From: Tigheibacillus halophilus
Lineage (GTDB): Bacteria; Bacillota; Bacilli; Bacillales; Amphibacillaceae
Assembly (NCBI RefSeq): GCF_042683165.1
Contig: NZ_JBHUIZ010000015.1
Location: 1-64,000 of the forward strand
DNA length: 64,000 nt
Reading direction: 5' to 3'
Shown: one piece after another, positions 8,933 through 18,239 of the stretch
Numbering within the stretch: the stretch's first letter is position 1
Layout: each line of letters opens with the position of its first letter
Notes under the pieces: model-generated
The model's input: the letters and a program-made list of their open reading frames with translations, nothing else
What the model was told of the DNA's origin: nothing
The model's database searches: none
Program-made: the position numbers and the translations under genes

Positions 8933-10867
8933 ATGTTGAACACTAGATTGCAAACAATTTTACGGCTTTTAATGGGGGCAGAGCAGCCACTGACAGGTGA
9001 CTACCTTGCCAATCAAACGGAAGTGACTGCCCGCACGACAAGACAGGATATTAAAAACCTGGCTGCACTGCTCGACGGCCATGGTGCTGTGATTCAATCC
9101 ATCATGGGCAAAGGCTATATACTTGAAATCACCGAGCAGGATAAATTCCGTACTTATCTGCAATCCTGTATTGGTGAAGAGGACACGGGTGATGAAAAAA
9201 TACCCGCTTCTCCGGAAGAACGGGTAGCCTATATGATGAAACGACTGCTGCTATCCGACTCATTTATCAAATTGGATGATGTAGCTGATGAAATGTATAT
9301 CAGCAGATCTACCGTACAAAATGACTTGAAGCAAGTGAAACAAATCTTAAGCGATTATGATATTCAGCTGCAAACCCGTCCGAATCATGGTTTGAAAGTG
9401 GCTGGAAGTGAAATGAAATTGCGCTTTTGCATTGCGGAACATGTTTTTGACCGTGATACTTCTCCTGGAAATCATGTGGCAAATTTGCCGTTGCTGCCCC
9501 AAAAAGAGCTAAAGATCATTCAGGCGATCATCCTTAGACAAATCAAGGAGAACCACATTACTCTATCAGATATTGCCGTGCATAATTTGCTGATCCATAT
9601 TGCCATTGCATGCAAACGGATCAGGAGCGGGTATCATGTATCTCTGGTGAAAACGGATATACAGGAAGTGGCAGGACAGATTGAGTACGGGGTCGCCGAG
9701 CGAATTGTCAGCGAAGTGGAAGGTATGTTGGATGTGCAGTTTCCGCAGACAGAAACAGCCTATGTCGCCATTCACCTGATGGGGACAAAAATGCTCAGAC
9801 AAAACGGCGATAGTGAAAAAGTGGTTGCACATATCATCGATGAGGAATTATTGCAGCTGATCCATATTGCCTTGAAAAAAATAAACGAGGAGATGCATAT
9901 GGATCTGCTGGATGATGATGAGCTGACCATTGGACTGGGGCTGCACCTGAAACCTGCCAGGAATCGCTATAAATATGGCATGAATGTCCGGAACCCTATG
10001 CTTTCCGAGATCAAGCGTAATTATCCGCTCGCATTTGAAGCGGGTGTCATTTTCGGGCTTGCTTTTGAAGATGTGACAGGCATCAAAATCGATGAAAACG
10101 AAGTGGGATACCTGGCGCTTCATATAGGTGCAGCGATAGAAAGGAAGAAAATGAAATCCGGACCGAAAAGGTGCCTGATTGTTTGCGCATCAGGACGCGG
10201 TACATCCCAACTCATTTACTATAAATTGAAAAATCATTTTGGGAAAAATTTGGATGTAGCGGGCACGACAGAATATTATAATCTGAACCACCATGATTTA
10301 CACAGCTTCGACTTTGTTGTCAGCTCCATTCCGATAGCGGAATCACTGCCTGTTCCAGTCATTGAAGTGAACGCGATTGTGGACGATCAGGATTTGAAAA
10401 AAATTGAAAGCCAGATTCTCGGCACCTCCGGAAGAATGGAAAACTATTTTAAAGCGGACGTCATGTTCTTGCAAATGAACTTCACGACAAAAGATGCAGT
10501 ACTGGAATTCATGTATAACAAACTACTGAAAGAAGGACTGGTGGAGCCGACTTTGCTTGATGCGATAAAGGAGCGGGAAAATATCGCTCCGACAGCTTTT
10601 GGCAACCTGGTGGCGATTCCACACCCAGTCACACCACAATCAAATGAAACATTTTTAAGTGTCTGCACACTGAAAAAGCCGATTATGTGGCAGGACAAGC
10701 CGGTCCAATTTATCTGCCTGCTTTGTGTGAAGAAAGATAGCCAGGAAGATTTACAAGCAATGTATGACCTGCTTGGAAAAGTCATCGAAAGCAGCACAGT
10801 TGTCCAAAAACTCATCAATGCCAAAACATACACCGCATTCATGAACATACTACTCACCGACACGTAA
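8933..10867 (+). CDS. licR: LicR-type PRD transcriptional regulator with EIIB and EIIA modules
   Basis: The 644-residue protein has the layout of LicR/MtlR-type activators. An N-terminal HTH (about 1-70, VTARTTRQDIKNL) is followed by a second, Mga-like HTH (about 95-160, ISRSTVQNDLKQV) and two PTS regulation domains with conserved histidines (about 175-390, including VAIHLMG and LALHIGAAIE). An EIIB-like domain follows (CASGRGTSQLI), then a C-terminal EIIA domain (PTS_EIIA_2 type, LVAIPHPVTP). The PTS would switch its activity by phosphorylation. It should control the operon just upstream. I take the ATG at 8933 because AAAAAAGG ends 9 bases before it; 8924 is also possible. Confidence 0.88.
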   Translation: MLNTRLQTILRLLMGAEQPLTGDYLANQTEVTARTTRQDIKNLAALLDGHGAVIQSIMGKGYILEITEQDKFRTYLQSCIGEEDTGDEKIPASPEERVAYMMKRLLLSDSFIKLDDVADEMYISRSTVQNDLKQVKQILSDYDIQLQTRPNHGLKVAGSEMKLRFCIAEHVFDRDTSPGNHVANLPLLPQKELKIIQAIILRQIKENHITLSDIAVHNLLIHIAIACKRIRSGYHVSLVKTDIQEVAGQIEYGVAERIVSEVEGMLDVQFPQTETAYVAIHLMGTKMLRQNGDSEKVVAHIIDEELLQLIHIALKKINEEMHMDLLDDDELTIGLGLHLKPARNRYKYGMNVRNPMLSEIKRNYPLAFEAGVIFGLAFEDVTGIKIDENEVGYLALHIGAAIERKKMKSGPKRCLIVCASGRGTSQLIYYKLKNHFGKNLDVAGTTEYYNLNHHDLHSFDFVVSSIPIAESLPVPVIEVNAIVDDQDLKKIESQILGTSGRMENYFKADVMFLQMNFTTKDAVLEFMYNKLLKEGLVEPTLLDAIKERENIAPTAFGNLVAIPHPVTPQSNETFLSVCTLKKPIMWQDKPVQFICLLCVKKDSQEDLQAMYDLLGKVIESSTVVQKLINAKTYTAFMNILLTDT

Positions 10868-10900
10868 AGTCAGGGGGCCAGACTCCCCTGGCTTTTTTTG
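10866..10900 (+). terminator. Rho-independent terminator after licR
   Basis: AGTCAGGGG and CCCCTGGCT form the stem, followed by seven T. It overlaps the end of the regulator gene. Confidence 0.9.
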
Positions 10901-11042
10901 AAGGTAGGGAAAGTAAAAGATTTGCAGTTTATCTGTCTTGCTCTGTCGCCTGGTCCTTGAGGTCTTAGGCAGCTGCCTTACGTGACAAAAATGCCCATCC
11001 AAGGGCTGAAGCTTCTCGGGGCTTGCCAAGATGCTTATGCAT

Positions 11043-11194
11043 TTCTCGAAGCATTTCCGCCTTATGAAGAAAAAAGATTTATGCGGTTGTAAGTATTTTA
11101 ATATAGAATGACAGTGTAAGGGGGTTAAACGATGGAGGGGGAATAACCCATGAAACGGGTTTTGTTAGCGCGTTCAACAGGGAAGATTTTTTAG
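11043..11194 (+). pseudogene. Decayed duplicate of the PTS operon promoter and licB start
   Basis: About 130 bases match 5103-5245 nearly base for base, from GAAGCATTTCCGCC through GACAGTGTAAGG and GATGGAGGGGGAATAA to the start of IIB. The copy encodes MKRVLLARSTG and then a stop after 14 codons. The active-site cysteine codon TGT has become CGT, and the cre core has decayed to TGTAAGTATTTTA. It is a scar of a duplicated operon or of recombination between copies. The preceding stretch 10905-11040 shows nothing recognisable. Confidence 0.85.
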
Positions 11195-11225
11195 ACATAG
11201 AAAAGCTTCCCAAAGGTAAAACAGA

Positions 11226-11625
11226 TTTTTAATTTAATCTGTCTACCTTAAAAGGGAGCATGTCTCTTTTTAAATCTTCTTTGCTATGAAAGGTATCTTT
11301 TGAATTAATTGTCAAATTTTTTAAAACACAGACCAAGATATATTCTTCCCTCGAACAAACAATCTTTAATTCCAAGACCCCATTTTCCAAAAGATACACT
11401 TTTACCAATTGGTTTGCTGGACCCACTTCCAATATTCTTTCACTCCGCCCTTTCCATATGCTTGTTTATCTATTCGGTCAATTGTAGCAGTTGACGGAGA
11501 AATGATTTCAATGATTAAATCTGGACAACCAATAACACTTTATTTTTGTCACAAACAGCAATTAAATCAAGGATAACCCAATTTCGAATATACTCATCTA
11601 TCCACTTTTTCCGATAGTCTTCAAA
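11226..11625 (-). pseudogene. Uma2-family (DUF820) endonuclease-like remnant
   Basis: The minus strand gives, in several frames, the C-terminal half of an Uma2-family protein. Pieces resembling PDLIIEIISPSTATIDRIDKQ, then GVKEYW, then QLVKVYLLENGVLEL appear in order, with frame changes between them (for example after KEYW near 11425). Uma2 proteins are PD-(D/E)XK-like proteins common on mobile DNA. The N-terminal part is missing and the gene cannot be functional. Confidence 0.65.
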
Positions 11626-11648
11626 TGAATAAAGGAGCTGCAAAAGAA

Positions 11649-12140
11649 TTGGGGTTAATGTCTTCTATGGTGTTCTCTACTGTAGTACATGCCGAAGAAA
11701 GAGCTGGCAACGATTTTTTGGTTAACCCAATGGCAAATGATATGACCGGATATGAGTATGTACACAAATCAACATCCAAAAGTAAAAAAACTGAGTTTAT
11801 TCATGATGCGTCTAACCCAAGTAGTACAACTGATTCCGTATCATATTCCGTTTCTGTAACTCAGTCATCGTCTGCTAATGTAACAGCAAGTGCTACATTT
11901 AAAACGATGGTTGCGAAAGCAGGTGTTTCCACCCAAGTGGGTTTGGGTACCAGCAAGACAAAGAAAGTGACGATGACCTGGTCCATCCCAAAAAAATCCA
12001 AATACCGGCTACGTGCAGGAAGCCAATGGGTTAAAGAGTCAGGCACAGAGAAATACTGGAAAGCAGGAAAATTAGTTAGTTCAAAGACTGTAGCAGGGAA
12101 TTGGACATTTGCAAGTTGGAGTGACAAAGTTAAACAGTAG
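11649..12140 (+). CDS. Putative secreted protein with Ser/Thr-rich beta domain
   Basis: I do not recognise the family with certainty. The product has a short hydrophobic segment ending VVHA before EERAG, a likely signal-peptidase site. A Ser/Thr-rich middle follows (SYSVSVTQSSSANVTASATF), then a beta-rich C terminus (KVTMTWSIPKKSKYRLRAG and NWTFASWSDK). The frame is open from ATG 11625, but AAAGGAG at 11631-11637 fits a TTG at 11649 or ATG at 11658. The signal peptide seems short and lacks the usual Lys-rich start, so the 5' end may have been replaced when the Uma2 remnant landed upstream. A lipoprotein gene follows 15 bases later. Confidence 0.6.
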   Translation: MGLMSSMVFSTVVHAEERAGNDFLVNPMANDMTGYEYVHKSTSKSKKTEFIHDASNPSSTTDSVSYSVSVTQSSSANVTASATFKTMVAKAGVSTQVGLGTSKTKKVTMTWSIPKKSKYRLRAGSQWVKESGTEKYWKAGKLVSSKTVAGNWTFASWSDKVKQ

Positions 12141-12155
12141 AGGGTAGGATACCAA

Positions 12156-12749
12156 ATGAAATATTACACAGTATTTATAATTGCTCTTTTTATTATTTTT
12201 ACCCAAGGTTGTGACAGTTTAGATGCGGCGGATGCCAAAAAAGATAGACAAAGCAACAACTTACAAACAAAAATAGATACGAATGAAACAAGAAATTCGG
12301 GTGCTGGAATATCATTGGAGGAAAAGTTCACTCCACCAAACTTTATGATTAGAGATTTTTCAGTAACCCCAAAGAAAAAAACCTTGGACTTGGAAATTAT
12401 TTATTTGATTAACGAACAGTTATACGCAACACTGGAACAAAATGTTAATTATTATTTTCAGGTTGCTTTGCCTGGAAAAATACAGCGTTTTACCGGAGCA
12501 GATAAAACTCAAATTGTGCAAGGTCAAAAGGTGGAAAAGAATAGACTCGACTACAGTGTGAAGGTTAAAGTGAAATTAAAAAAGCCGGTTGAGACGCAGC
12601 AAATGGAAGAAATTAGGGAAGATAGAGAAGGGTATCAACTATACATTTTGGATCAGGAAAAAGACCCAATCCACTTTTTTGACGATATTGAGTTGTTTTC
12701 AACTATGGGCCCATTGAAATCTAAGCACGAGGTTATTAAGTCGAAGTAA
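12156..12749 (+). CDS. Putative lipoprotein of unknown function
   Basis: The 197-residue protein has a lipoprotein signal, MKYYTVFIIALFIIFTQGC, with the lipobox cysteine at residue 19. The remainder is hydrophilic and Lys-rich, with no domain I recognise. It lies 15 bases after the secreted-protein gene and probably shares its transcript. A run of eight G followed by T-rich sequence directly after the stop is unusual. Confidence 0.7.
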   Translation: MKYYTVFIIALFIIFTQGCDSLDAADAKKDRQSNNLQTKIDTNETRNSGAGISLEEKFTPPNFMIRDFSVTPKKKTLDLEIIYLINEQLYATLEQNVNYYFQVALPGKIQRFTGADKTQIVQGQKVEKNRLDYSVKVKVKLKKPVETQQMEEIREDREGYQLYILDQEKDPIHFFDDIELFSTMGPLKSKHEVIKSK

Positions 12750-12782
12750 CTCTTCCAAAATGGGGGGGGTTTTTTGTTCTCG

Positions 12783-12910
12783 CAGAAGGGCAAACTCCAG
12801 TGGGTGAAAGTTCCAAATATGAACTTGTAGCGGTAAGTATTCAGCCAGAAGCAAGGGTGTCCATCACGACGTGGAATCTGAATAAAGCTAAAGGAAAACC
12901 TTTGGTCTGA
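12783..12910 (+). pseudogene. Fragment of an unrecognised gene
   Basis: An open stretch reads EGQTPVGESSKYELVAV, SIQPEARVSITTWNLNK and AKGKPLV before a stop, with no start codon or ribosome site. It looks like the C-terminal end of a lost protein. Confidence 0.4.
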
Positions 12911-13086
12911 CGAATAGAAATCATATAGAAGGTAACGCAAAGGACAAGACTGCAAAAGAAGTTAAAATCCAATAGCTGCAATAATTATACGATGGTATAT
13001 GGCAGATAGATGGAGAGGAAGAGCTCGCACTGGTCTACACCAAAATTCAGCAGAGAATTATGAGGAAGTACATGCTTAAGATGAAA

Positions 13087-13162
13087 TAGAACCGCCGAAT
13101 ACGAACCTCATATGTATGGTGGTGTTAGAGGAGGAAGACTGTTTTCCCTCTCCTACTTGGAG
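13087..13162 (+). other. Probable group II intron 3' end (domains V and VI)
   Basis: The sequence from AACCGCCGAATACG to GTATGGTGGT folds as a domain V-like hairpin. It is followed by a second hairpin from AGAGGAGGAAGAC to CCCTCTCCT, as in domain VI. The pattern closely resembles the 3' tails of bacterial group II introns that have a CGC catalytic triad. I see no reverse transcriptase nearby, so this is a relic. The rest of 12911-13231 holds nothing else that I can support. Confidence 0.55.
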
Positions 13163-13231
13163 AACCATTGGCCCTGTCCTCATGCTTTTATGATAAAATG
13201 AAGATACATTAATTTTTCTGGTGGGGTCGCG

Positions 13232-14218
13232 ATGAACAATGATTCGAAATTCACCTTGATTGTAATTGGCTGTGTCATTTTTTTCATCAGCTTGATCGGT
13301 ATGATCATTTACGGCTATAAAACGTTTGCCATCTCACCGCTGGACCAGAAAGCGGAGAAGGACTACAGTCATCATTTTGCTTTGGTTGCGGAGGAAAATG
13401 AAAACGATTACTGGCGCCTGGTAAAAAAAGGAGCAGAGGAGTCGGCGGAGAAAAATCATGTCAATCTGGAGTATGTCGCACCGAAAAAAGCCGATAATGA
13501 TGAGCTGAATCGGCTGCTGGACCGGATGATTGCTGCCAAAATGGACGGCATCATCGTGCAGGGAATCAAGGGGCAGCGTTTTAAAGATCTTGTACATAAA
13601 TCCGTTGAACGAGACATTCCGATAGTGACCGTGGACACGGATGCAAAAGCAAGCGAGCGCAAGGCTTATGTCGGGACAAATAATATAGAAGCAGGTAAGC
13701 TGCTTGGCAAGTCTTTGCTCGAAAATACATCTGGTGAACAGTATGTCGGCATTATTACGGGACGCAACGAGGCTATCAATCAGCAAGAACGTATCCAGGG
13801 ATTTCGTGAGATGGTGAAGGGGCATAAGCGGATCCATATCATCGCTATCCGCGAGTCGCATATCACGAAAAATGGTGCGACGATCGCATCCTACAAGTTA
13901 TTGAAGCAATATCCGAAAATCAACGCATTTGTCGGAATGAGTGCGCTTGATGGCCCTGGCATTGTGGAAGGCGTCAAGGAAGTCGCTCCGTTTAAAAATA
14001 CCTATGTGCTGGCGTTCGATACGTTGCCAGAAACAATGCAGTTAATGAAAGCGGGGAAAATTGATGCGACCGTCGCACAGTACCCAGAGCAGATGGGCAA
14101 TGATGCGGTGGAGGTGCTGATTCGTTTGCAAGGCAAAGATTTGCTGGACAATCTCATTTATACGAAAACGAATATCATCACGAAAGAAGATGTGCAAAGG
14201 CAGGATAAGACACAGTGA
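13232..14218 (+). CDS. Membrane-anchored sugar-binding protein (type 1 periplasmic binding fold)
   Basis: The 328-residue protein has one N-terminal transmembrane anchor (about 8-30), then a Peripl_BP type I fold. The fold shows FALVAEENENDYWRLVKKG, DGIIVQGIKG, IVTVDTDAKASERKAYVGTNN and DATVAQYPEQMGNDAVE. It would bind a sugar outside the membrane. It is followed at once by a YesM-type kinase and a YesN-type regulator, with no permease or ATPase, so its job is most likely ligand sensing for the kinase. The start has a GGTGGGG site. Confidence 0.85.
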   Translation: MNNDSKFTLIVIGCVIFFISLIGMIIYGYKTFAISPLDQKAEKDYSHHFALVAEENENDYWRLVKKGAEESAEKNHVNLEYVAPKKADNDELNRLLDRMIAAKMDGIIVQGIKGQRFKDLVHKSVERDIPIVTVDTDAKASERKAYVGTNNIEAGKLLGKSLLENTSGEQYVGIITGRNEAINQQERIQGFREMVKGHKRIHIIAIRESHITKNGATIASYKLLKQYPKINAFVGMSALDGPGIVEGVKEVAPFKNTYVLAFDTLPETMQLMKAGKIDATVAQYPEQMGNDAVEVLIRLQGKDLLDNLIYTKTNIITKEDVQRQDKTQ

Positions 14219-14249
14219 ACATGCTGGAAAAGAAGTGTGGTGAAAAGCG

Positions 14250-15689
14250 ATGAAGACGATCCAGGGGAAGCTGCTTGTGTATTTTCTTGTGTTTGTCATG
14301 ATGTTCGAATGGACAGCTATATTCATTTTTATCAGCTCCAATAAATTGACCAACACCTATCAAACCAGTATTCAACGGTTTTTAATATTGAACCGGATAT
14401 CACAGCATACCAATCACCTTGCTGACGATGTGAAAGCGTTGGTCACCAATCATGGGATAGAAAATACCAGCACCTATTATCGCGATAAGCGAAAATTGGG
14501 GGATGCGCTGGAGCGTTTTTCTACCGAAATGAATGAAGGCAATCACAGTGAATTGCAAAACTATCGTCATCTATTGGAGACTTTTTTGCATGAGACAGAA
14601 CTGACTGTCGGATTTGTCATATTGAATGATGTGGAACAGTATACATTCCATCTGGATGAAATGCGCAATGCCGCAGATTATATCCAGGAAGCGACACTGG
14701 AGCTGATTGACACGGAGCTGACAGCTTATCAGCCATTTTTTGAAAAGCTGAAGGAACGCAATGATTATTTTCTGATTTTTATCATATTTCTTTTTACGAC
14801 GATGGGGTTGTTAGCTGTATTTTTTGCATTCTGGTTTTCTAAAGGAATCACCAATCCGTTACGTAATTTATCTGCCTCGGCAAAAGAAGTTGCTGCAGGG
14901 AAGTTTGATGGGGAGCCGGTAGAAATCACTTCGAAGGATGAATTGAAGCTGCTTGGGGATACGTTCAACAGCATGCGCAGCAATATTTTCGAGCTGGTCC
15001 AGGAAATCAGGGACCAATCCGAACTGGATCGCCTGGTCAAAGAAATGGAACTGAAGCAGCTGCAAAATCAGATCAATCCGCATTTTTTATTCAATACATT
15101 GAATACATTATCCAAAATGGCATATTTAGAAGATGCGAAAACGACTTCCAATTTGATCGATTCTGTAGCGACGTTGCTGCGTCACAGTCTCACAGATATA
15201 GAAAAGCATGCCACATTGCGTGCAGAAGCAGAAGTGGTAAAAGACTATTTTCTCATTCAAAAGACACGGTTCGCCGAAAGAGTCACCTTCCACTTGAAGG
15301 CAGATGAATCCTGTCTGGATGTCGCAGTTCCCAGGCTGACACTGCAGCCGCTTGTTGAAAATGCATTCATCCACGGCATTGAGGGCAGGGAAGAAGGAGG
15401 AACGATCGAGCTGCATATCGCAGGAAATGGGGATAGGGTTCTTGTAGAGGTGACAGACGATGGCGTAGGGATGACGGAGGAGAGACGCAGACAAATTCTA
15501 TCATTGGCGAAGGAACCTGATAATCATACAGGTCATTCCACCGGAATCGGATTGACGAATGTGATTCGCAGACTGCAGCTTTTTTATCAGGAAGACAACA
15601 TCGTCGAAATCATTTCTGGGGAAGATCAGGGAACGACCATCCGGCTGATGCTGCCAAGGCAGGCTCCAGAGGGTACAAAAGGGGGATGA
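14250..15689 (+). CDS. YesM/LytS-type sensor histidine kinase
   Basis: The 479-residue protein has TM1 at about 8-30, an extracellular region of about 140 residues, and TM2 at about 172-195. A HAMP segment follows (about 196-250, NPLRNLSASAKEVAAGKF), then the His-kinase box QINPHFLFNTLNTLSKM with the phosphorylated histidine in NPHF, the N box LVENAFIHGI, and a GHL ATPase ending in STGIGLTNVIRRL. It should sense the ligand state of the neighbouring binding protein. It overlaps the regulator gene by a few bases. Confidence 0.88.
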   Translation: MKTIQGKLLVYFLVFVMMFEWTAIFIFISSNKLTNTYQTSIQRFLILNRISQHTNHLADDVKALVTNHGIENTSTYYRDKRKLGDALERFSTEMNEGNHSELQNYRHLLETFLHETELTVGFVILNDVEQYTFHLDEMRNAADYIQEATLELIDTELTAYQPFFEKLKERNDYFLIFIIFLFTTMGLLAVFFAFWFSKGITNPLRNLSASAKEVAAGKFDGEPVEITSKDELKLLGDTFNSMRSNIFELVQEIRDQSELDRLVKEMELKQLQNQINPHFLFNTLNTLSKMAYLEDAKTTSNLIDSVATLLRHSLTDIEKHATLRAEAEVVKDYFLIQKTRFAERVTFHLKADESCLDVAVPRLTLQPLVENAFIHGIEGREEGGTIELHIAGNGDRVLVEVTDDGVGMTEERRRQILSLAKEPDNHTGHSTGIGLTNVIRRLQLFYQEDNIVEIISGEDQGTTIRLMLPRQAPEGTKGG

Positions 15690-15691
15690 TT

Positions 15692-17101
15692 ATGCGAATC
15701 ATCATTGCTGAAGATGAGCTGTTGGAGAGAAAAGCGATGAAAAAATTCATTCATGATCGATTTTCCGACATGGAAGTCATCGCAGAAGCAGCAAACGGCA
15801 GAAAAGCGATCGCATTAGCTGCCGAAATGAAACCTGACTTGATCCTGATGGATATTAAGATGCCAGGAGTCAATGGTTTGGAAGCTATCGAAGCCATCCA
15901 TACCGCCGATCCGGCTATCCAATTCATTTTGGTATCCGCTTATGATTCCTTCGCATATGCGAAGGAGGCTATGCGGTTTGGCATCAAAGATTATATTTTA
16001 AAACCCGGCAGGAAAGAGGAAATCATCCAAGCATTATTGCGGGTGGAAAAGGAAATCAAAGCTGACAGACAAAAAAGAAACGAAGAAAGGAAAACGGTGC
16101 AGCTCTTGAAACAACAGTTTATGGCTGATGTGATGCATCATCCTGTAACCGAGGAGGCAAAACGGCTGCAGCAGCAATTATTTCCCTCCTTCAAAAGCTG
16201 TACGTTCATCGTTGCAAAAAACGCAAATCAAGATACATTCGCTGCACATTTGCAGGGGATGGCTGGTGTGGATTGCATCATCAACAAGAAAGATGGTGTT
16301 GTCATCGCCTGCTTGATTGCACAGCATGTCCTGCAAAAAGCGGAAGTGTTGAAAATTGCCAGGTATTTGCAGCAGGGGGAAACATTTATCGGGCTTGGTG
16401 ATATCTGCACGCACATCGATAAACTGCCAGATGCTTATCAGCTTGCGTATAGTGCTTGTCTCCAGCATGCAAGTCAACAGACAAGTGGTTATGGATTTCT
16501 ACATAAAAAAACGTTGATGGAAGCAGATATGAACTGGAAAAGGGATGTTTTTACAGCAATTGAAAAAGGCCATAGCGAGCAGGCAGCGGATCTGTTGAAA
16601 AAATATTTACCCCATGCAGCAGCAGACGAATTGGAAGGGCTATATATCGATGTCATGAATCTGCTGCGATCGAAAAACATGGAGCTGGAGAGCGGGATGT
16701 TTTCTTTAGAACAGGCTGCGCGTGACTGGCAGGCTTTTACCAAGCTTTGTGCTATGAAAATGAATGGCTATTATCAATCCAAAAAATATGCCGCGCAAAT
16801 TGAAAGGTACATCCGGGAGCATTTTCAGGAAAAAATCAGTTTGGATGAGGCTGCTGATGCGGTGGGGTTGAGCGCAAGCTATTTTTCCAATCTGTTCAAA
16901 CAGGAATTCGGGATCAATTTCACGGATTACATCAACAGGCTGCGAATGGAAGCAGCCAAAACGATGATCGAGGAAAATAAGCTGTCTATCAAACAAATCA
17001 GTTATATGCTCGGATATAAGGATCCCAATTATTTCAGCCGCGTATTTAAAAAATATTTTGCGGAGTCGCCAAAATCATTTCAAAAAAGCATCTTAAAATA
17101 A
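15692..17101 (+). CDS. AraC-type response regulator (YesN family)
   Basis: The protein has an N-terminal receiver domain (about 1-120) with acidic residues EDE, the phospho-acceptor aspartate in ILMDIKMPG, and the lysine in YILKPGRK. A central region of about 240 residues follows, then a C-terminal AraC double helix-turn-helix (about 365-465, SLDEAADAVGLSASYFSNLF and KQISYMLGYKDPNYFSRVF). I choose the ATG at 15692, 7 bases after GGGGG; 15686 is also in frame. It forms a three-part signalling operon with the two genes upstream. Its target genes are not evident in the window. Confidence 0.88.
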   Translation: MRIIIAEDELLERKAMKKFIHDRFSDMEVIAEAANGRKAIALAAEMKPDLILMDIKMPGVNGLEAIEAIHTADPAIQFILVSAYDSFAYAKEAMRFGIKDYILKPGRKEEIIQALLRVEKEIKADRQKRNEERKTVQLLKQQFMADVMHHPVTEEAKRLQQQLFPSFKSCTFIVAKNANQDTFAAHLQGMAGVDCIINKKDGVVIACLIAQHVLQKAEVLKIARYLQQGETFIGLGDICTHIDKLPDAYQLAYSACLQHASQQTSGYGFLHKKTLMEADMNWKRDVFTAIEKGHSEQAADLLKKYLPHAAADELEGLYIDVMNLLRSKNMELESGMFSLEQAARDWQAFTKLCAMKMNGYYQSKKYAAQIERYIREHFQEKISLDEAADAVGLSASYFSNLFKQEFGINFTDYINRLRMEAAKTMIEENKLSIKQISYMLGYKDPNYFSRVFKKYFAESPKSFQKSILK

Positions 17102-17268
17102 AGAATCGTAAGGGCAGATGCAGCTTTGAAATAGAGGTTGATAATGAGTGCGGGAACGGGTGCCGAGGATTTATAGCATAGTTTATCAATCGGGTTGACG
17201 GGCGGATGGATCGTGGATGCTTGATTGGTACGATGAATCTTATTTGATTAGGAATGGAGATATTGAAA

Positions 17269-18123
17269 ATGAAATTTAAAGTGTATGATCATGCGTATGA
17301 ATTTGAAAGAAAGATAGAACAAATTTTATTGGAAAAAGAAGATGTATACAGCCTCTTTTTGGGAGTACTGCAAGCGATTAAAGCCGGTAAATATGAAAAC
17401 CCATTTACTGCAACAATTGAGGAGGATGGCAAGGTATTAGCCCTATTCCAAATGACACCACCGCAACCGTTAAATCTTATTTTTGTCGATGAAACTCGTT
17501 TAGAGGAGCTCATAGATTTTTTCATAAAAAGTATGATTGAACTTGAAATTGACGTTCATTCAATCATCAGTTCGAAACCGTGGGCATACAAAGTTGCGTC
17601 GATGTGGGAAACGAAAACAGGTATGCCCCATCATCTACTCATGAAACAGGGGGTGTATCGATTAAATAAGGTAAATGAAACGCTTGAACACAGCCCCGGT
17701 GCTTGGCGCTATGCACAAGAAAGTGATTCGCCACTTATTGAGAAGTGGTTCAACTTATTTGAACGTGATGCCGGCATGCCGATTTCACCAATCGAACACG
17801 TGCAAAAACGTGTCGCATTGTTTCTAAAGGACCGAGAGATTTTTCTTTGGGAGGATAAAGGAAAGATTGTATCCATGATGAAGAAGTCACGTCCGACCAA
17901 AAATGGTGTAACGGTTAGTTTGGTTTTCACACCAAAGGAAGAGCGCAAAAAAGGATATGCACGGACGCTCGTTGCTTCGATTTCAAGGGAATTACTCAAG
18001 GACTATGCGTTTTGCGTACTGTATACAGATATGATGAATCCGACGTCGAATAAGATTTACAGGGAAATTGGTTATGAAAAGATCGCGGATTCGGTTCATC
18101 TGGGGTTTGATAAAAGTGAATGA
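17269..18123 (+). CDS. GNAT-family N-acetyltransferase
   Basis: The 284-residue protein has a C-terminal GNAT core: VSLVFTPKEERKKGYARTLVA is the acetyl-CoA loop, and YTDMMNPTSNKIYREIGYEK closes the fold. The N-terminal half is the variable part seen in two-domain family members. GGAGA at 17256-17260 supports the ATG at 17269 rather than the upstream ATG at 17254. The substrate is unknown. It is the first gene of the repeat-separated small-gene region. Confidence 0.8.
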   Translation: MKFKVYDHAYEFERKIEQILLEKEDVYSLFLGVLQAIKAGKYENPFTATIEEDGKVLALFQMTPPQPLNLIFVDETRLEELIDFFIKSMIELEIDVHSIISSKPWAYKVASMWETKTGMPHHLLMKQGVYRLNKVNETLEHSPGAWRYAQESDSPLIEKWFNLFERDAGMPISPIEHVQKRVALFLKDREIFLWEDKGKIVSMMKKSRPTKNGVTVSLVFTPKEERKKGYARTLVASISRELLKDYAFCVLYTDMMNPTSNKIYREIGYEKIADSVHLGFDKSE

Positions 18124-18159
18124 TTTTGTTTCGACAGTTTTTCAATTAAAGCACATTTT

Positions 18160-18195
18160 GATGATTGGGCGCGGTTCCAGAACAAACGTGTTCAA
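18160..18195 (+). repeat. Intergenic element copy (partial)
   Basis: A GGGCGCGGTTCC core followed by AGAACAA matches the left part of the recurring intergenic element. It lies between the GNAT stop and the ribosome site of the small membrane gene at 18240. Confidence 0.5.
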
Positions 18196-18239
18196 AAAAA
18201 GCTCTTGAGCGAAAAAACAGAATGTATGGAGGTTTTGTC

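Noticed and set aside
14765..15494. Minus-strand frames opposite the sensor kinase
   Set aside because: They mirror the codon pattern of the kinase gene and lack starts with ribosome sites.
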